DNA of 6,062 nucleotides from B21-G16 sp003644825 [NCBI: Candidatus Zhuqueibacterota bacterium] (lineage in GTDB: Bacteria > SM23-31 > B21-G16). A program made the position numbers and the translations under genes. The notes below the pieces were generated by a model. That model made no database searches. It was not told where the DNA came from and saw only the letters and a program-made list of their open reading frames with translations. Below, in pieces: positions 1 through 6,034 of the stretch; within the stretch, counting starts at the first letter, position 1; the number at the start of each line of letters is the position of its first letter. Location of the stretch: positions 1 through 6,062 of the forward strand of contig QNDJ01000123.1 of assembly GCA_003644825.1 (NCBI GenBank), read 5' to 3'.

Positions 1-5
1 CAAAC

Positions 6-13
6 AAAGGAGG
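6..13 (+). promoter_or_regulatory. Shine-Dalgarno site of the alpha-L-fucosidase gene; decides the start codon
   Basis: AAAGGAGG is a near-perfect complement of the 16S rRNA 3' end. It ends 6 nt before the ATG at 20, a normal spacing. An in-frame GTG at 14-16 directly abuts the motif with no spacer, so it is very unlikely to be used. The site therefore supports the ATG at 20, two codons downstream of the longest possible reading frame. The promoter lies upstream of the window. Confidence 0.85.
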
Positions 14-19
14 GTGAAA

Positions 20-1405
20 ATGCTACACAGGAAAAAAACTTTTTTGTTTAATTTTTTTATGATAAGTTTGCTTATATCCTTATTTTTATCTGTTTCAGTG
101 AAGGTTTGTACATCTCAGGAAACTGAACAACAGAAAATGGAACGAATGAAATGGTGGACTAAGGCTCGTTTTGGGATGTTTATTCACTGGGGTCTCTACG
201 CAATGCCTGCACGACATGAATGGGTTAAGAACAGAGAGCGTATGACTGATGAAGAATATCAAAAATACTTTGAACTGTTTGACCCTGACCTTTACAATCC
301 TGAAGAATGGGCTCGAATTGCAAAAAAAGCTGGAATGAAATACTTTGTTGTTACTACGAAACACCATGAAGGTTTTTGCCTCTGGGACTCAAAATATACA
401 GATTATAAAGTAACAAACACTCCTTATGGAAAAGACCTTATAAAACCTATGGTAAAAGCTTTCAGGAATGAAGGACTCAGGGTTGGATTTTATTATTCTT
501 TACTTGACTGGCACCATCCTGAATATCCTGTTGACAGATTTCATCCGATGAGAGATAATAAAGAATTCAGAGAAAAAACCAGGAACAGAGATATTAAAAA
601 ATATGCTGAATATGTAAGTAATCAGGTAAGGGAACTTCTAACTCAATTTGGAAAAATCGATTGTCTTTTTCTCGATTTTTCATTTCCCGGGAAAGACGGA
701 AAAGGTAGAAACGACTGGCAATCTGAGCGACTCTTAAAAATGATACGAAAGCTTCAGCCAGATATCATAATTAATGACCGCCTTGATCTGTTAGATGTTC
801 CTGGAGGCTGGGATTTCAGAACACCGGAACAATTTATGCCAAGGGAATGGGTAAAGGTAAATGGTAAAAAAGTCCCTTGGGAAACCTGCCAGACTTTTTC
901 CGGCTCGTGGGGGTATTACAGGGATCAATATACCTGGAAAAGTGTGCGTCAACTAATTGTAATGCTAATAGAAACCGTCAGTAAAGGTGGAAATCTTCTT
1001 TTGAATGTGGGTCCAACAGCCAGAGGTACCTTTGATAAACGCGCTATTGAAAGACTTGAAGGAATTGGAGAATGGATGAAATTTCATAGTCGCTCGATTT
1101 ATGGCTGCACTGAAGCACCAGAACAGTTCAAAAAACCGGATAATTGCCTCTTAACATACAATCCTGAAACCAGAAGATTATACGTCCATATTCTTGAATG
1201 GCCCCCGGGAAGGCTTTATCTTGATGGTTTTGCTGGAAAAGTTAAATATGCCCAACTCCTTAATGATGCTTCGGAAATCAGATTTACAAAGGCAAGAAGG
1301 TCATCTGTTTTATCAGAGAAAGTTCCAGGTAATACCTTAATGCTGAGGCTTCCAGTAAGAAAACCCGATGTAATTGTACCTGTTATAGAGCTTTTTTTAA
1401 AATAA
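20..1405 (+). CDS. Secreted alpha-L-fucosidase, glycoside hydrolase family 29
   Basis: Retaining exo-fucosidase (EC 3.2.1.51 type) that removes terminal alpha-L-fucose from glycans outside the cytoplasm. The product is 461 residues. A basic start (HRKK) and a hydrophobic stretch at about 7-29 form a Sec signal peptide, with cleavage probably near residues 30-34. No proper lipobox surrounds Cys30. The catalytic (beta/alpha)8 domain spans about 42-355. It contains the GH29 signatures WWTKARFGMFIHWG (45-58), TTKHHEGFCLWDS (112-124) and YYSLLDWHHP (158-167), and NLLLNVGPTARG (325-336) closes the domain. By family alignment Asp219 in LFLDFSFPG is the likely nucleophile, and Glu270 in RTPEQ is a candidate acid/base (less certain, since that residue varies across GH29). 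Residues 375-461 look like the C-terminal beta-sandwich. Length is typical. FucI follows 62 bp downstream, which supports fucose as the released sugar. Linkage preference cannot be read. Confidence 0.95.
   Translation: MLHRKKTFLFNFFMISLLISLFLSVSVKVCTSQETEQQKMERMKWWTKARFGMFIHWGLYAMPARHEWVKNRERMTDEEYQKYFELFDPDLYNPEEWARIAKKAGMKYFVVTTKHHEGFCLWDSKYTDYKVTNTPYGKDLIKPMVKAFRNEGLRVGFYYSLLDWHHPEYPVDRFHPMRDNKEFREKTRNRDIKKYAEYVSNQVRELLTQFGKIDCLFLDFSFPGKDGKGRNDWQSERLLKMIRKLQPDIIINDRLDLLDVPGGWDFRTPEQFMPREWVKVNGKKVPWETCQTFSGSWGYYRDQYTWKSVRQLIVMLIETVSKGGNLLLNVGPTARGTFDKRAIERLEGIGEWMKFHSRSIYGCTEAPEQFKKPDNCLLTYNPETRRLYVHILEWPPGRLYLDGFAGKVKYAQLLNDASEIRFTKARRSSVLSEKVPGNTLMLRLPVRKPDVIVPVIELFLK
651..681. repeat. 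10-bp inverted repeat inside the fucosidase gene
   Basis: GAAAAATCGA (651-660) is exactly complementary to TCGATTTTTC (672-681), with an 11-nt loop. It flanks and includes the codon of the probable catalytic nucleophile Asp219 (674-676). It could form an mRNA stem-loop. In AT-rich DNA a 10-bp match of this kind can arise by chance, and no function is implied. Confidence 0.5.
683..694. repeat. Perfect 12-bp palindrome TTTCCCGGGAAA, copy 1
   Basis: A self-complementary 12-mer lies in the fucosidase gene, where it encodes F-P-G-K. The identical 12-mer plus the following GA recurs in fucI at 2237-2250 in a different reading frame. Shared protein sequence therefore does not explain the identity. 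Confidence 0.6.
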
Positions 1406-1426
1406 CAACTCAATTTAAAAAACTTT

Positions 1427-1456
1427 TTGAATCTTAATACAAAAAATGAATATAAT
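1427..1456 (+). promoter_or_regulatory. Possible sigma70-like promoter before fucI
   Basis: TTGAAT (1427-1432) and an exact TATAAT (1451-1456) are separated by 18 nt in the 62-bp gap between the fucosidase gene and fucI. The expected transcription start (about 1463) would fall after the Shine-Dalgarno GGAG at 1457-1460. A transcript from here would be almost leaderless. Either it is an internal promoter with a very short leader, or the match is chance in AT-rich spacer and fucI is read from upstream. The second is slightly more likely. Confidence 0.3.
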
Positions 1457-1460
1457 GGAG
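1457..1460 (+). promoter_or_regulatory. Shine-Dalgarno site of fucI
   Basis: GGAG lies 7 nt before the ATG at 1468, a normal spacing. It fits translation of fucI from a transcript that also carries the fucosidase gene. It overlaps the edge of the TATAAT hexamer at 1451-1456. Confidence 0.65.
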
Positions 1461-1467
1461 CTTTAAA

Positions 1468-3264
1468 ATGAATAATTTTAAAAAGAGACTTCACGGTATA
1501 ACACCAAAGATTGGAATACGCCCTGTTATCGATGGGCGTCGTAAAGGAGTAAGGGAATCTCTGGAAAATCAGACCATGCAAATGGCAAAATCAGCTGCCG
1601 ATTTTTTAAGCAATAATCTCAGGCACTCTAATGGATTACCTGTGGAATGTGTTATTGCGGACACCTGCATCGGAGGTGTTGTAGAAGCAGCCAGAACCGC
1701 TGAAAAATTTACCAGAGAAGGTGTCGGGGTATCATTAACAGTCACCCCCTGCTGGTGTTATGGAACAGAAGTTATGGACACTGACCCTTTAATCCCAAAA
1801 GCTATCTGGGGTTTTAATGGAACAGAACGCCCCGGTGCAGTTTATCTTGCAGCAGCTCTCGCCGGTTATAACCAGAAAGGGTTACCTGCATTCAGTATTT
1901 ATGGAAAAGATGTTCAGGATAGAGATGATACATCCATACCCAATGATGTAAAACAGAAATTACTCCTGTTTGCCAAAGCAGCTCTTGCTGTTGCTGAAAT
2001 GAGAGGAAAATCCTATCTTGCAATTGGTTCAGTCTCTATGGGAATAGCCGGTTCAATTGTAATTCAGGATTTTTTTCAGGATTACCTTGGTATGAGAAAT
2101 GAAACTGTTGATATGACGGAAATCGCCAGGAGAATGGAAGAAAATATATTCGATAAAGAAGAATATGAAAAAGCGCTTAAATGGGTAAAGAAGTACTGTA
2201 TTGAAGGTGAAGACCCTAATCCATCAGAGTTGCAGGTTTCCCGGGAAAGAAAAGAAGAAGAGTGGAAAACTGTTGTTAAAATGACAATAATTGCCCGTGA
2301 CCTGATGATAGGTAACCCTCACCTGGAAAAGATTGGTTTCGGGGAAGAAGCCCTGGGGTACAATGCATTAATTGCCGGTTTTCAGGGACAGAGACAATGG
2401 ACAGACCATTTTCCCAATGGAGATTTTATGGAAGCAATATTGAACTCATCTTTTGACTGGAATGGTATCAGGGAAGCTTTTATTATGGCTACTGAAAATG
2501 ATAGCTTGAATGGGGTTACTATGGCATTCGGACATCTTCTAACTGACACAGCACAAATTTTTTCAGATGTTCGAACATACTGGAGCCCAGAAGCAGTAAA
2601 ACGAGTAACAGGTAAAGAACTAACCGGAAAAGCCGCTAATGGTATAATACATCTGATTAACTCAGGTTCAAGCGCCCTTGATGGTACAGGCCAGCAAAGT
2701 CGAAACGGGTCGCCCGTTATGAAACCTTTCTGGGAAATTTCATCTGAAGAAGTTGAAAAATGCCTCAAAGCAACAAGGTGGTGCCCTGCAGACAGAGGAT
2801 ATTTCCGTGGTGGCGGATTTTCATCTCAATTTTTAACTAAAGGTGATATGCCTGTTACTATGTCCAGAATTAATATAATTAAAGGGATTGGGCCTGTTTT
2901 ACAGATAGCTGAAGGATACACTGTTGAACTTCCAGATGATGTTCACAATGTGCTAAATAAAAGGACAAATCCTACCTGGCCTACAACCTGGTTTGCTCCG
3001 ATTCTAACAGGAAAAGGTGTTTTTAAGGATGTATATTCAGTTATGTATAACTGGGGTGCTAACCATGCAGCAGTAAGTTATGGCCATATTGGAGATAAAC
3101 TTATAACTCTTGCTTCTATGCTCAGGATTCCAGTGAATATGCATAATGTTTCTGCAGAGCGAATTTTCAGACCGAGTGTCTGGAATGCTTTTGGAACAGA
3201 AAACTCTGAAGGTGCCGATTACAGAGCCTGTGCTAACTTCGGTCCTCTTTATGGAAACGCTTAA
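1468..3264 (+). CDS. fucI: L-fucose isomerase (FucI)
   Basis: Cytoplasmic Mn2+-dependent ketol-isomerase (EC 5.3.1.25) converting L-fucose to L-fuculose, the first step of the phosphorylating fucose pathway. The E. coli-type enzyme also accepts D-arabinose. At 598 residues it nearly equals E. coli FucI (591), as I recall it, and aligns end to end. Near-identical blocks include [10 protein letters not shown] (16-25), TVTPCWCYG (91-99), [20 protein letters not shown] (113-132), [13 protein letters not shown] (297-309), [14 protein letters not shown] [11 protein letters not shown] (501-511) and the C-terminal DYRAC...GPLY. The metal/catalytic residues known in E. coli (Glu337, Asp361, His528) correspond to Glu343 (ATENDSLNG), Asp367 ([12 protein letters not shown]) and His533 (NWGANH). 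It has no signal peptide, as expected. The start is ATG with GGAG 7 nt upstream. It sits between the fucosidase and kinase genes on one strand, consistent with a fucose operon. No frameshift or missing motif is seen. Confidence 0.97.
   Translation: MNNFKKRLHGITPKIGIRPVIDGRRKGVRESLENQTMQMAKSAADFLSNNLRHSNGLPVECVIADTCIGGVVEAARTAEKFTREGVGVSLTVTPCWCYGTEVMDTDPLIPKAIWGFNGTERPGAVYLAAALAGYNQKGLPAFSIYGKDVQDRDDTSIPNDVKQKLLLFAKAALAVAEMRGKSYLAIGSVSMGIAGSIVIQDFFQDYLGMRNETVDMTEIARRMEENIFDKEEYEKALKWVKKYCIEGEDPNPSELQVSRERKEEEWKTVVKMTIIARDLMIGNPHLEKIGFGEEALGYNALIAGFQGQRQWTDHFPNGDFMEAILNSSFDWNGIREAFIMATENDSLNGVTMAFGHLLTDTAQIFSDVRTYWSPEAVKRVTGKELTGKAANGIIHLINSGSSALDGTGQQSRNGSPVMKPFWEISSEEVEKCLKATRWCPADRGYFRGGGFSSQFLTKGDMPVTMSRINIIKGIGPVLQIAEGYTVELPDDVHNVLNKRTNPTWPTTWFAPILTGKGVFKDVYSVMYNWGANHAAVSYGHIGDKLITLASMLRIPVNMHNVSAERIFRPSVWNAFGTENSEGADYRACANFGPLYGNA
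2237..2248. repeat. Perfect 12-bp palindrome TTTCCCGGGAAA, copy 2
   Basis: Identical to the palindrome at 683-694, and again followed by GA. Here it lies in fucI and is read in a different frame (part of V-S-R-E-R), within a stretch that is poorly conserved against E. coli FucI as I recall it. Confidence 0.6.
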
Positions 3265-3297
3265 AAATCAAACAAATGAGTAGAAGTTCGATTAATA

Positions 3298-3325
3298 TTG
3301 AATGTTCTTTATTTTAGATTATAAA
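3298..3325 (+). promoter_or_regulatory. Possible sigma70-like promoter before the sugar kinase
   Basis: TTGAAT (3298-3303), a 16-nt spacer and TATAAA (3320-3325) lie in the 80-bp gap after fucI. The predicted start near 3332 leaves a leader of about 13 nt before the ATG at 3345. The same TTGAAT hexamer precedes fucI. The kinase has no convincing Shine-Dalgarno (only GG at 3336-3337), which suits a short leader. AT-rich spacers give such matches often, so this is tentative. Confidence 0.3.
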
Positions 3326-3344
3326 TGTTTCAACTGGTAATTCT

Positions 3345-4820
3345 ATGTCAGCAACAAAATTTTTAGCCTTTGATTTTGGTGCTGAAAGTGGTCGCGTAAT
3401 ACTTGGCACCATAAATAACGAAAAACTCTGTCTTGAGCAGATTCACAGGTTTCAGAACAGGCAGGTGAAAATACTCGGACATATCTACTGGGACGTTTTA
3501 TACCTATTTGATGAATTAAAAAAGGGACTGGAGATAACAGTTAAAAAAGGACATAAAAACCTTTCTGGAATTGGTGTTGATACCTGGGGTGTGGATTTCG
3601 GATTGATTGGAAAAGATAATCAACTTTTAGGCAATCCATTTTGTTACAGAGACTCAAGAACTAATAGAATGATGGAAAAAGCTTTCAAATTGATCTCAAA
3701 AGAAAAAATATACTCATATACCGGCATCCAGTTTATGCAGATAAATTCAATTTTTCAGCTACTGAGTATGGTGGATTCTAAAAATCCTGTGGTGGAAATT
3801 GCTGAAACTCTTTTATTTATGCCTGACCTGTTCAACTTTTTTCTGACTGGAGAAAAATGCTCTGAATACACTATAGCGTCTACTTCTCAGTTGTTAAATG
3901 TTGAAAATAGAAGCTGGGAACCTGCTATTTTTGAAAAACTCAATTTACCTTTTAAAATTATGCCTCCAATAATAGAACCCGGTTCTATTATTGGAAAGTT
4001 ATTGTCTGATATTGCAAAAGATGTTGGTACTAAACCTGTTGACATAATTGCACCAGCCTGTCATGATACAGCAAGTGCTGTAGCTGCGGTTCCCGTTCAA
4101 TCGAACAACTGGGCATATTTAAGTTCTGGAACCTGGTCTCTGCTTGGTATTGAAGTTGACAGACCAATAATAAATAAAAGTTCATTAAATTATAATTTCA
4201 CAAATGAAGGTGGATTTGGCCAGAAAATAAGGTATTTACGCAATACTATGGGATTATGGTTATTACAAAGGTGTATTTATAGCTGGAGAAAAGAAGGAAA
4301 ATCTTTCAGTTATGATGAACTGATAAAGCTTGCTACAACTTCACCACCTTTTAAATTTATTATAGATCCTGACGATAGGATGTTTTTAAACCCGGATAAT
4401 ATGCCTCTGGCGATTGTTGAGTTCTGTAAAAAGACAAATCAACATATACCAAAAAAAGTTGGTGAATTTACCCGCTGCATTTTTGAAAGTTTAGCTTTGA
4501 AGTACCGTTTTATCATTGACAGGATTAATTCAGTAATTGAGAAACCTGTGGAAGTGCTTCATATAATAGGTGGCGGCTCAAAAAATGAGTTATTGAACCA
4601 ATTCGCTGCCAATGCTACCGGAATTCCAGTAATTGCCGGACCTGTAGAAGCAACTTCTGCAGGAAATATTCTAATTCAGGCAATCGCAAAAAGAAAAATC
4701 GATAATATTGAAGAAGGAAGAAAATTTGTTGCCCGATCATTTCCTTTGAAATATTACAAACCCGAAAACATTGAAGAGTGGAATGATGTTTATCACTGTG
4801 TGAAAGATATATTCTCTTAA
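3345..4820 (+). CDS. RhaB-type FGGY sugar kinase, probable L-fuculokinase
   Basis: Cytoplasmic ATP-dependent ketose kinase of 491 residues. It aligns along its full length with E. coli rhamnulokinase RhaB (489): DFGAESGR (10-17, phosphate loop), IYWD (47-50), GVDTWGVDF (77-85), YRDSRTN (101-107), CHDTASAV with catalytic-base Asp241, LSSGTWSLLG (from 259), NEGG, MGLWLLQR, IIGGGSKNELLNQ (407-419, adenosine motif) and AGPVEATSAGN near the C-terminus. By sequence alone it would be called rhamnulokinase. Its place directly after fucI, with no rhamnose isomerase here, makes L-fuculose the likelier substrate, giving L-fuculose-1-phosphate. Rhamnulokinase-like proteins serve as FucK in Bacteroides fucose operons. 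I leave the symbol blank because specificity is inferred. The start is the only good one: an in-frame TAG lies at 3315-3317 and no ATG, GTG or TTG follows before 3345. The Shine-Dalgarno is weak. The stop overlaps that of the convergent gene. Confidence 0.93.
   Translation: MSATKFLAFDFGAESGRVILGTINNEKLCLEQIHRFQNRQVKILGHIYWDVLYLFDELKKGLEITVKKGHKNLSGIGVDTWGVDFGLIGKDNQLLGNPFCYRDSRTNRMMEKAFKLISKEKIYSYTGIQFMQINSIFQLLSMVDSKNPVVEIAETLLFMPDLFNFFLTGEKCSEYTIASTSQLLNVENRSWEPAIFEKLNLPFKIMPPIIEPGSIIGKLLSDIAKDVGTKPVDIIAPACHDTASAVAAVPVQSNNWAYLSSGTWSLLGIEVDRPIINKSSLNYNFTNEGGFGQKIRYLRNTMGLWLLQRCIYSWRKEGKSFSYDELIKLATTSPPFKFIIDPDDRMFLNPDNMPLAIVEFCKKTNQHIPKKVGEFTRCIFESLALKYRFIIDRINSVIEKPVEVLHIIGGGSKNELLNQFAANATGIPVIAGPVEATSAGNILIQAIAKRKIDNIEEGRKFVARSFPLKYYKPENIEEWNDVYHCVKDIFS
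3965..3995. repeat. 15-bp-arm perfect inverted repeat inside the kinase gene
   Basis: The left arm 3965-3979 (T then CCAATAATAGAACC) and right arm 3981-3995 (GGTTCTATTATTGG then A) are exact reverse complements around a single central C at 3980. As RNA it would form a stem of about 13 bp with a 5-nt CCCGG loop. It encodes P-I-I-E-P-G-S-I-I-G (residues 208-217), which covers the common FGGY-kinase EPG..IG segment. No T-tract follows, so it is not a standard terminator. It is much longer than AT-richness alone readily gives. Confidence 0.85.
4817..4820. other. Overlapping stop codons of two convergent genes
   Basis: The four bases TTAA contain both stops: TAA at 4818-4820 for the kinase and, on the other strand, TAA from 4819-4817 for the propeller gene. 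No room remains for an intergenic terminator. I found no hairpin plus T-tract in the adjacent coding ends, so each transcript probably runs into the opposite gene. Confidence 0.9.
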
Positions 4821-5860
4821 TGTAATAAACTATTTATCCAGAGCTTAGCTAAATAAACTGCTGTTTTCCCCTCGTGACTTGAATAATAAGAAACGTATAG
4901 TATATTACCATCAATAAAAAGACCCGGATATCCTGTATCGCCGCTACTTGGTAGATTTAAAATTAATATGGAATTCCCATCTGTAGTTATCTTAAATAAG
5001 GAAGTTTTATAGTTCTTTTGAAACTGATAATTACGTGTTCCACATAACAGACTTCCATCTGGAAGTCGAATAAAATCAGGACCACCCAGCCTTATGCCCA
5101 GATTTTCCCACAACCATTTTTTATAAGGGGGGTTGCTTGTACCAATAAATCCATATTTATCTTCTCCTTCACGTCTTATAATGGCAATCACCTTTCCATC
5201 CGAGGCAAAGCAAAGAGTGGCTTCATTTGGTTTTCCGGTTATATTAAATGTAGTGATATAAAAATAATTCACTCCATCAGTCGTTGATACCAGATGAGCT
5301 TTGAACTCTTGCGCAAAAGCCTGGTAGACAACTCCGTATCCCTTTCCCTTGAACCAGGTTACTCTCCATAACCAGTCCACATCAGATTTTATCGCTGCGT
5401 CAATGCTAATGTTTTGTGGATTTGAAAAATTTTTACCATCTGTATCTGAAAAGGATACCCAGGGTTCTCTTTTGAGAAATTTTTTTCCTTCATAAAATGA
5501 ACCACCCATAATAACCATAATTCTTCCATCCGGTGTTATTGATAGTTTTGGGTCTCGTAAATCCACATCTTTTTCATAAAGATGAGCAACCGAAAACCAG
5601 TTCTGACCGTCAATTGATGATAAAATTCTTACAGTTCCATTTATTCCATAAACATGTCCTGAGCCTTCACGAAAACAGCAATAAAATTTATCCTTAAATT
5701 TAATAAAATCTGTAAATGCATTATGACCAGCTCTATCCCATATTCGCTCAACAGATATCACCGCCTTTTGAGGGCTTAAGGTTTGAGAAGTTAATGTACT
5801 ATACATCAATATACATAGAAAGGATATTATTAAAATAAAACTAAAATATTTTTTAAGCAT
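4817..5860 (-). CDS. Secreted BNR-repeat sialidase-superfamily beta-propeller protein, probable glycoside hydrolase
   Basis: A 347-residue protein usually annotated as sialidase or exo-alpha-sialidase in environmental bacteria; the true substrate is not evident. MLKKYF plus a hydrophobic stretch (about 7-22) form a Sec signal peptide, probably cut near TSQ (24-26). No lipobox is present. The rest fits a beta-propeller with recurring Asp-box-like turns: SSIDGQNW (81-88), SDTDGKNF (138-145), STTDGVNYF (192-200), plus shorter DG turns at 110-112, 220-222, 267-270 and 293-295. Conserved-looking polar blocks are WDRAGHNAF (41-49), CFREGSGH (62-69), DLRDPKLS (100-107), IRREG (228-232), CGTRNY (273-278), SSGDTGYPG (305-313) and SYYSSHEGKT (324-333). 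Arg64, Arg229 and Arg276 could serve as a sialidase-like arginine triad, and Tyr311 or Tyr325/326 as the Tyr; this is inference. The classic (F/Y)RIP motif is replaced by FREG. Divergent regulation from the fuc genes is possible because it lies on the opposite strand. Confidence 0.85.
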   Translation of the reverse strand: MLKKYFSFILIISFLCILMYSTLTSQTLSPQKAVISVERIWDRAGHNAFTDFIKFKDKFYCCFREGSGHVYGINGTVRILSSIDGQNWFSVAHLYEKDVDLRDPKLSITPDGRIMVIMGGSFYEGKKFLKREPWVSFSDTDGKNFSNPQNISIDAAIKSDVDWLWRVTWFKGKGYGVVYQAFAQEFKAHLVSTTDGVNYFYITTFNITGKPNEATLCFASDGKVIAIIRREGEDKYGFIGTSNPPYKKWLWENLGIRLGGPDFIRLPDGSLLCGTRNYQFQKNYKTSLFKITTDGNSILILNLPSSGDTGYPGLFIDGNILYVSYYSSHEGKTAVYLAKLWINSLLH

Positions 5861-5868
5861 AAAATTAT

Positions 5869-5874
5869 CTCCTT
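5869..5874 (-). promoter_or_regulatory. Shine-Dalgarno site of the propeller gene
   Basis: On the - strand AAGGAG lies 8 nt before the ATG at 5860-5858. This is a strong site with normal spacing and supports that start codon and the signal peptide that follows. Confidence 0.85.
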
Positions 5875-5910
5875 AAGTTTTTTCTGGTTAATTTGTTGTT
5901 TCTATTTTAT

Positions 5911-5960
5911 GGTTATAACTCTAATACTTTCAGGTTTTCTGTAAAAACTTCTTTATAACC
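5911..5960. repeat. Spaced inverted repeat GGTTATAA / TTATAACC upstream of the propeller gene
   Basis: GGTTATAA (5911-5918) and its exact complement (5953-5960) are 42 bp apart start to start, about four helical turns. They lie 50-100 bp upstream of the start codon, in the expected leader or promoter zone. Between them is a smaller imperfect hairpin at 5932-5950 (GTTTT / AAAAC core). They could be two half-sites of a regulator or a leader structure. Chance is possible in this AT-rich stretch. Confidence 0.4.
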
Positions 5961-6010
5961 CTTTATTCTTTAACAAAATACAAATATTGTTCCGTTTTTC
6001 CAAATATAAA

Positions 6011-6034
6011 ATTCTCAATTTTAAAATAGAGAAT
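6011..6034. repeat. 24-bp near-perfect palindrome, operator-like
   Basis: The sequence begins ATTCTC and ends GAGAAT around an AT-only core with TTTTAAAA at its centre. Eleven of twelve base pairs match; only 6017/6028 (A/A) do not. It lies about 150 bp upstream of the propeller gene start. It could be an operator for a dimeric regulator or part of the control region of a gene beyond the window. Confidence 0.5.

Noticed and set aside
95-367. 90-codon open frame on the - strand inside the fucosidase gene
   Set aside because: Antisense shadow of a clear GH29 gene; no ribosome site and no recognisable protein features.
1389-1432. T-runs near the fucosidase stop as a possible terminator
   Set aside because: No GC-containing hairpin precedes the T-run; only a weak A/T pairing (AAAAA/TTTTT), so read-through into fucI is more likely.
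1446-1466. Six-codon mini-ORF (MNIMEL) ending just before the fucI start
   Set aside because: Overlaps the Shine-Dalgarno and has none of its own; most likely a chance product of the AT-rich spacer, not a leader peptide.
1216-1581. 121-codon open frame on the - strand across the fucosidase/fucI junction
   Set aside because: Overlaps two well-supported genes antisense and shows no family motifs.
2063-2083. Tandem TTCAGGATT repeat in fucI
   Set aside because: Explained by the repeated coding of QDF-FQDY; only two units, no sign of a mobile or regulatory repeat.
2382-2768. 128-codon open frame on the - strand inside fucI
   Set aside because: Shadow of the most conserved part of fucI; its residues do not resemble a known protein.
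6001-6008. Match on the - strand to the Bacteroidetes -7 box TAnnTTTG (TATATTTG)
   Set aside because: The nearest upstream TTTG is 30 nt away instead of about 19-21, so the promoter pair fails, and such matches are common in AT-rich DNA.
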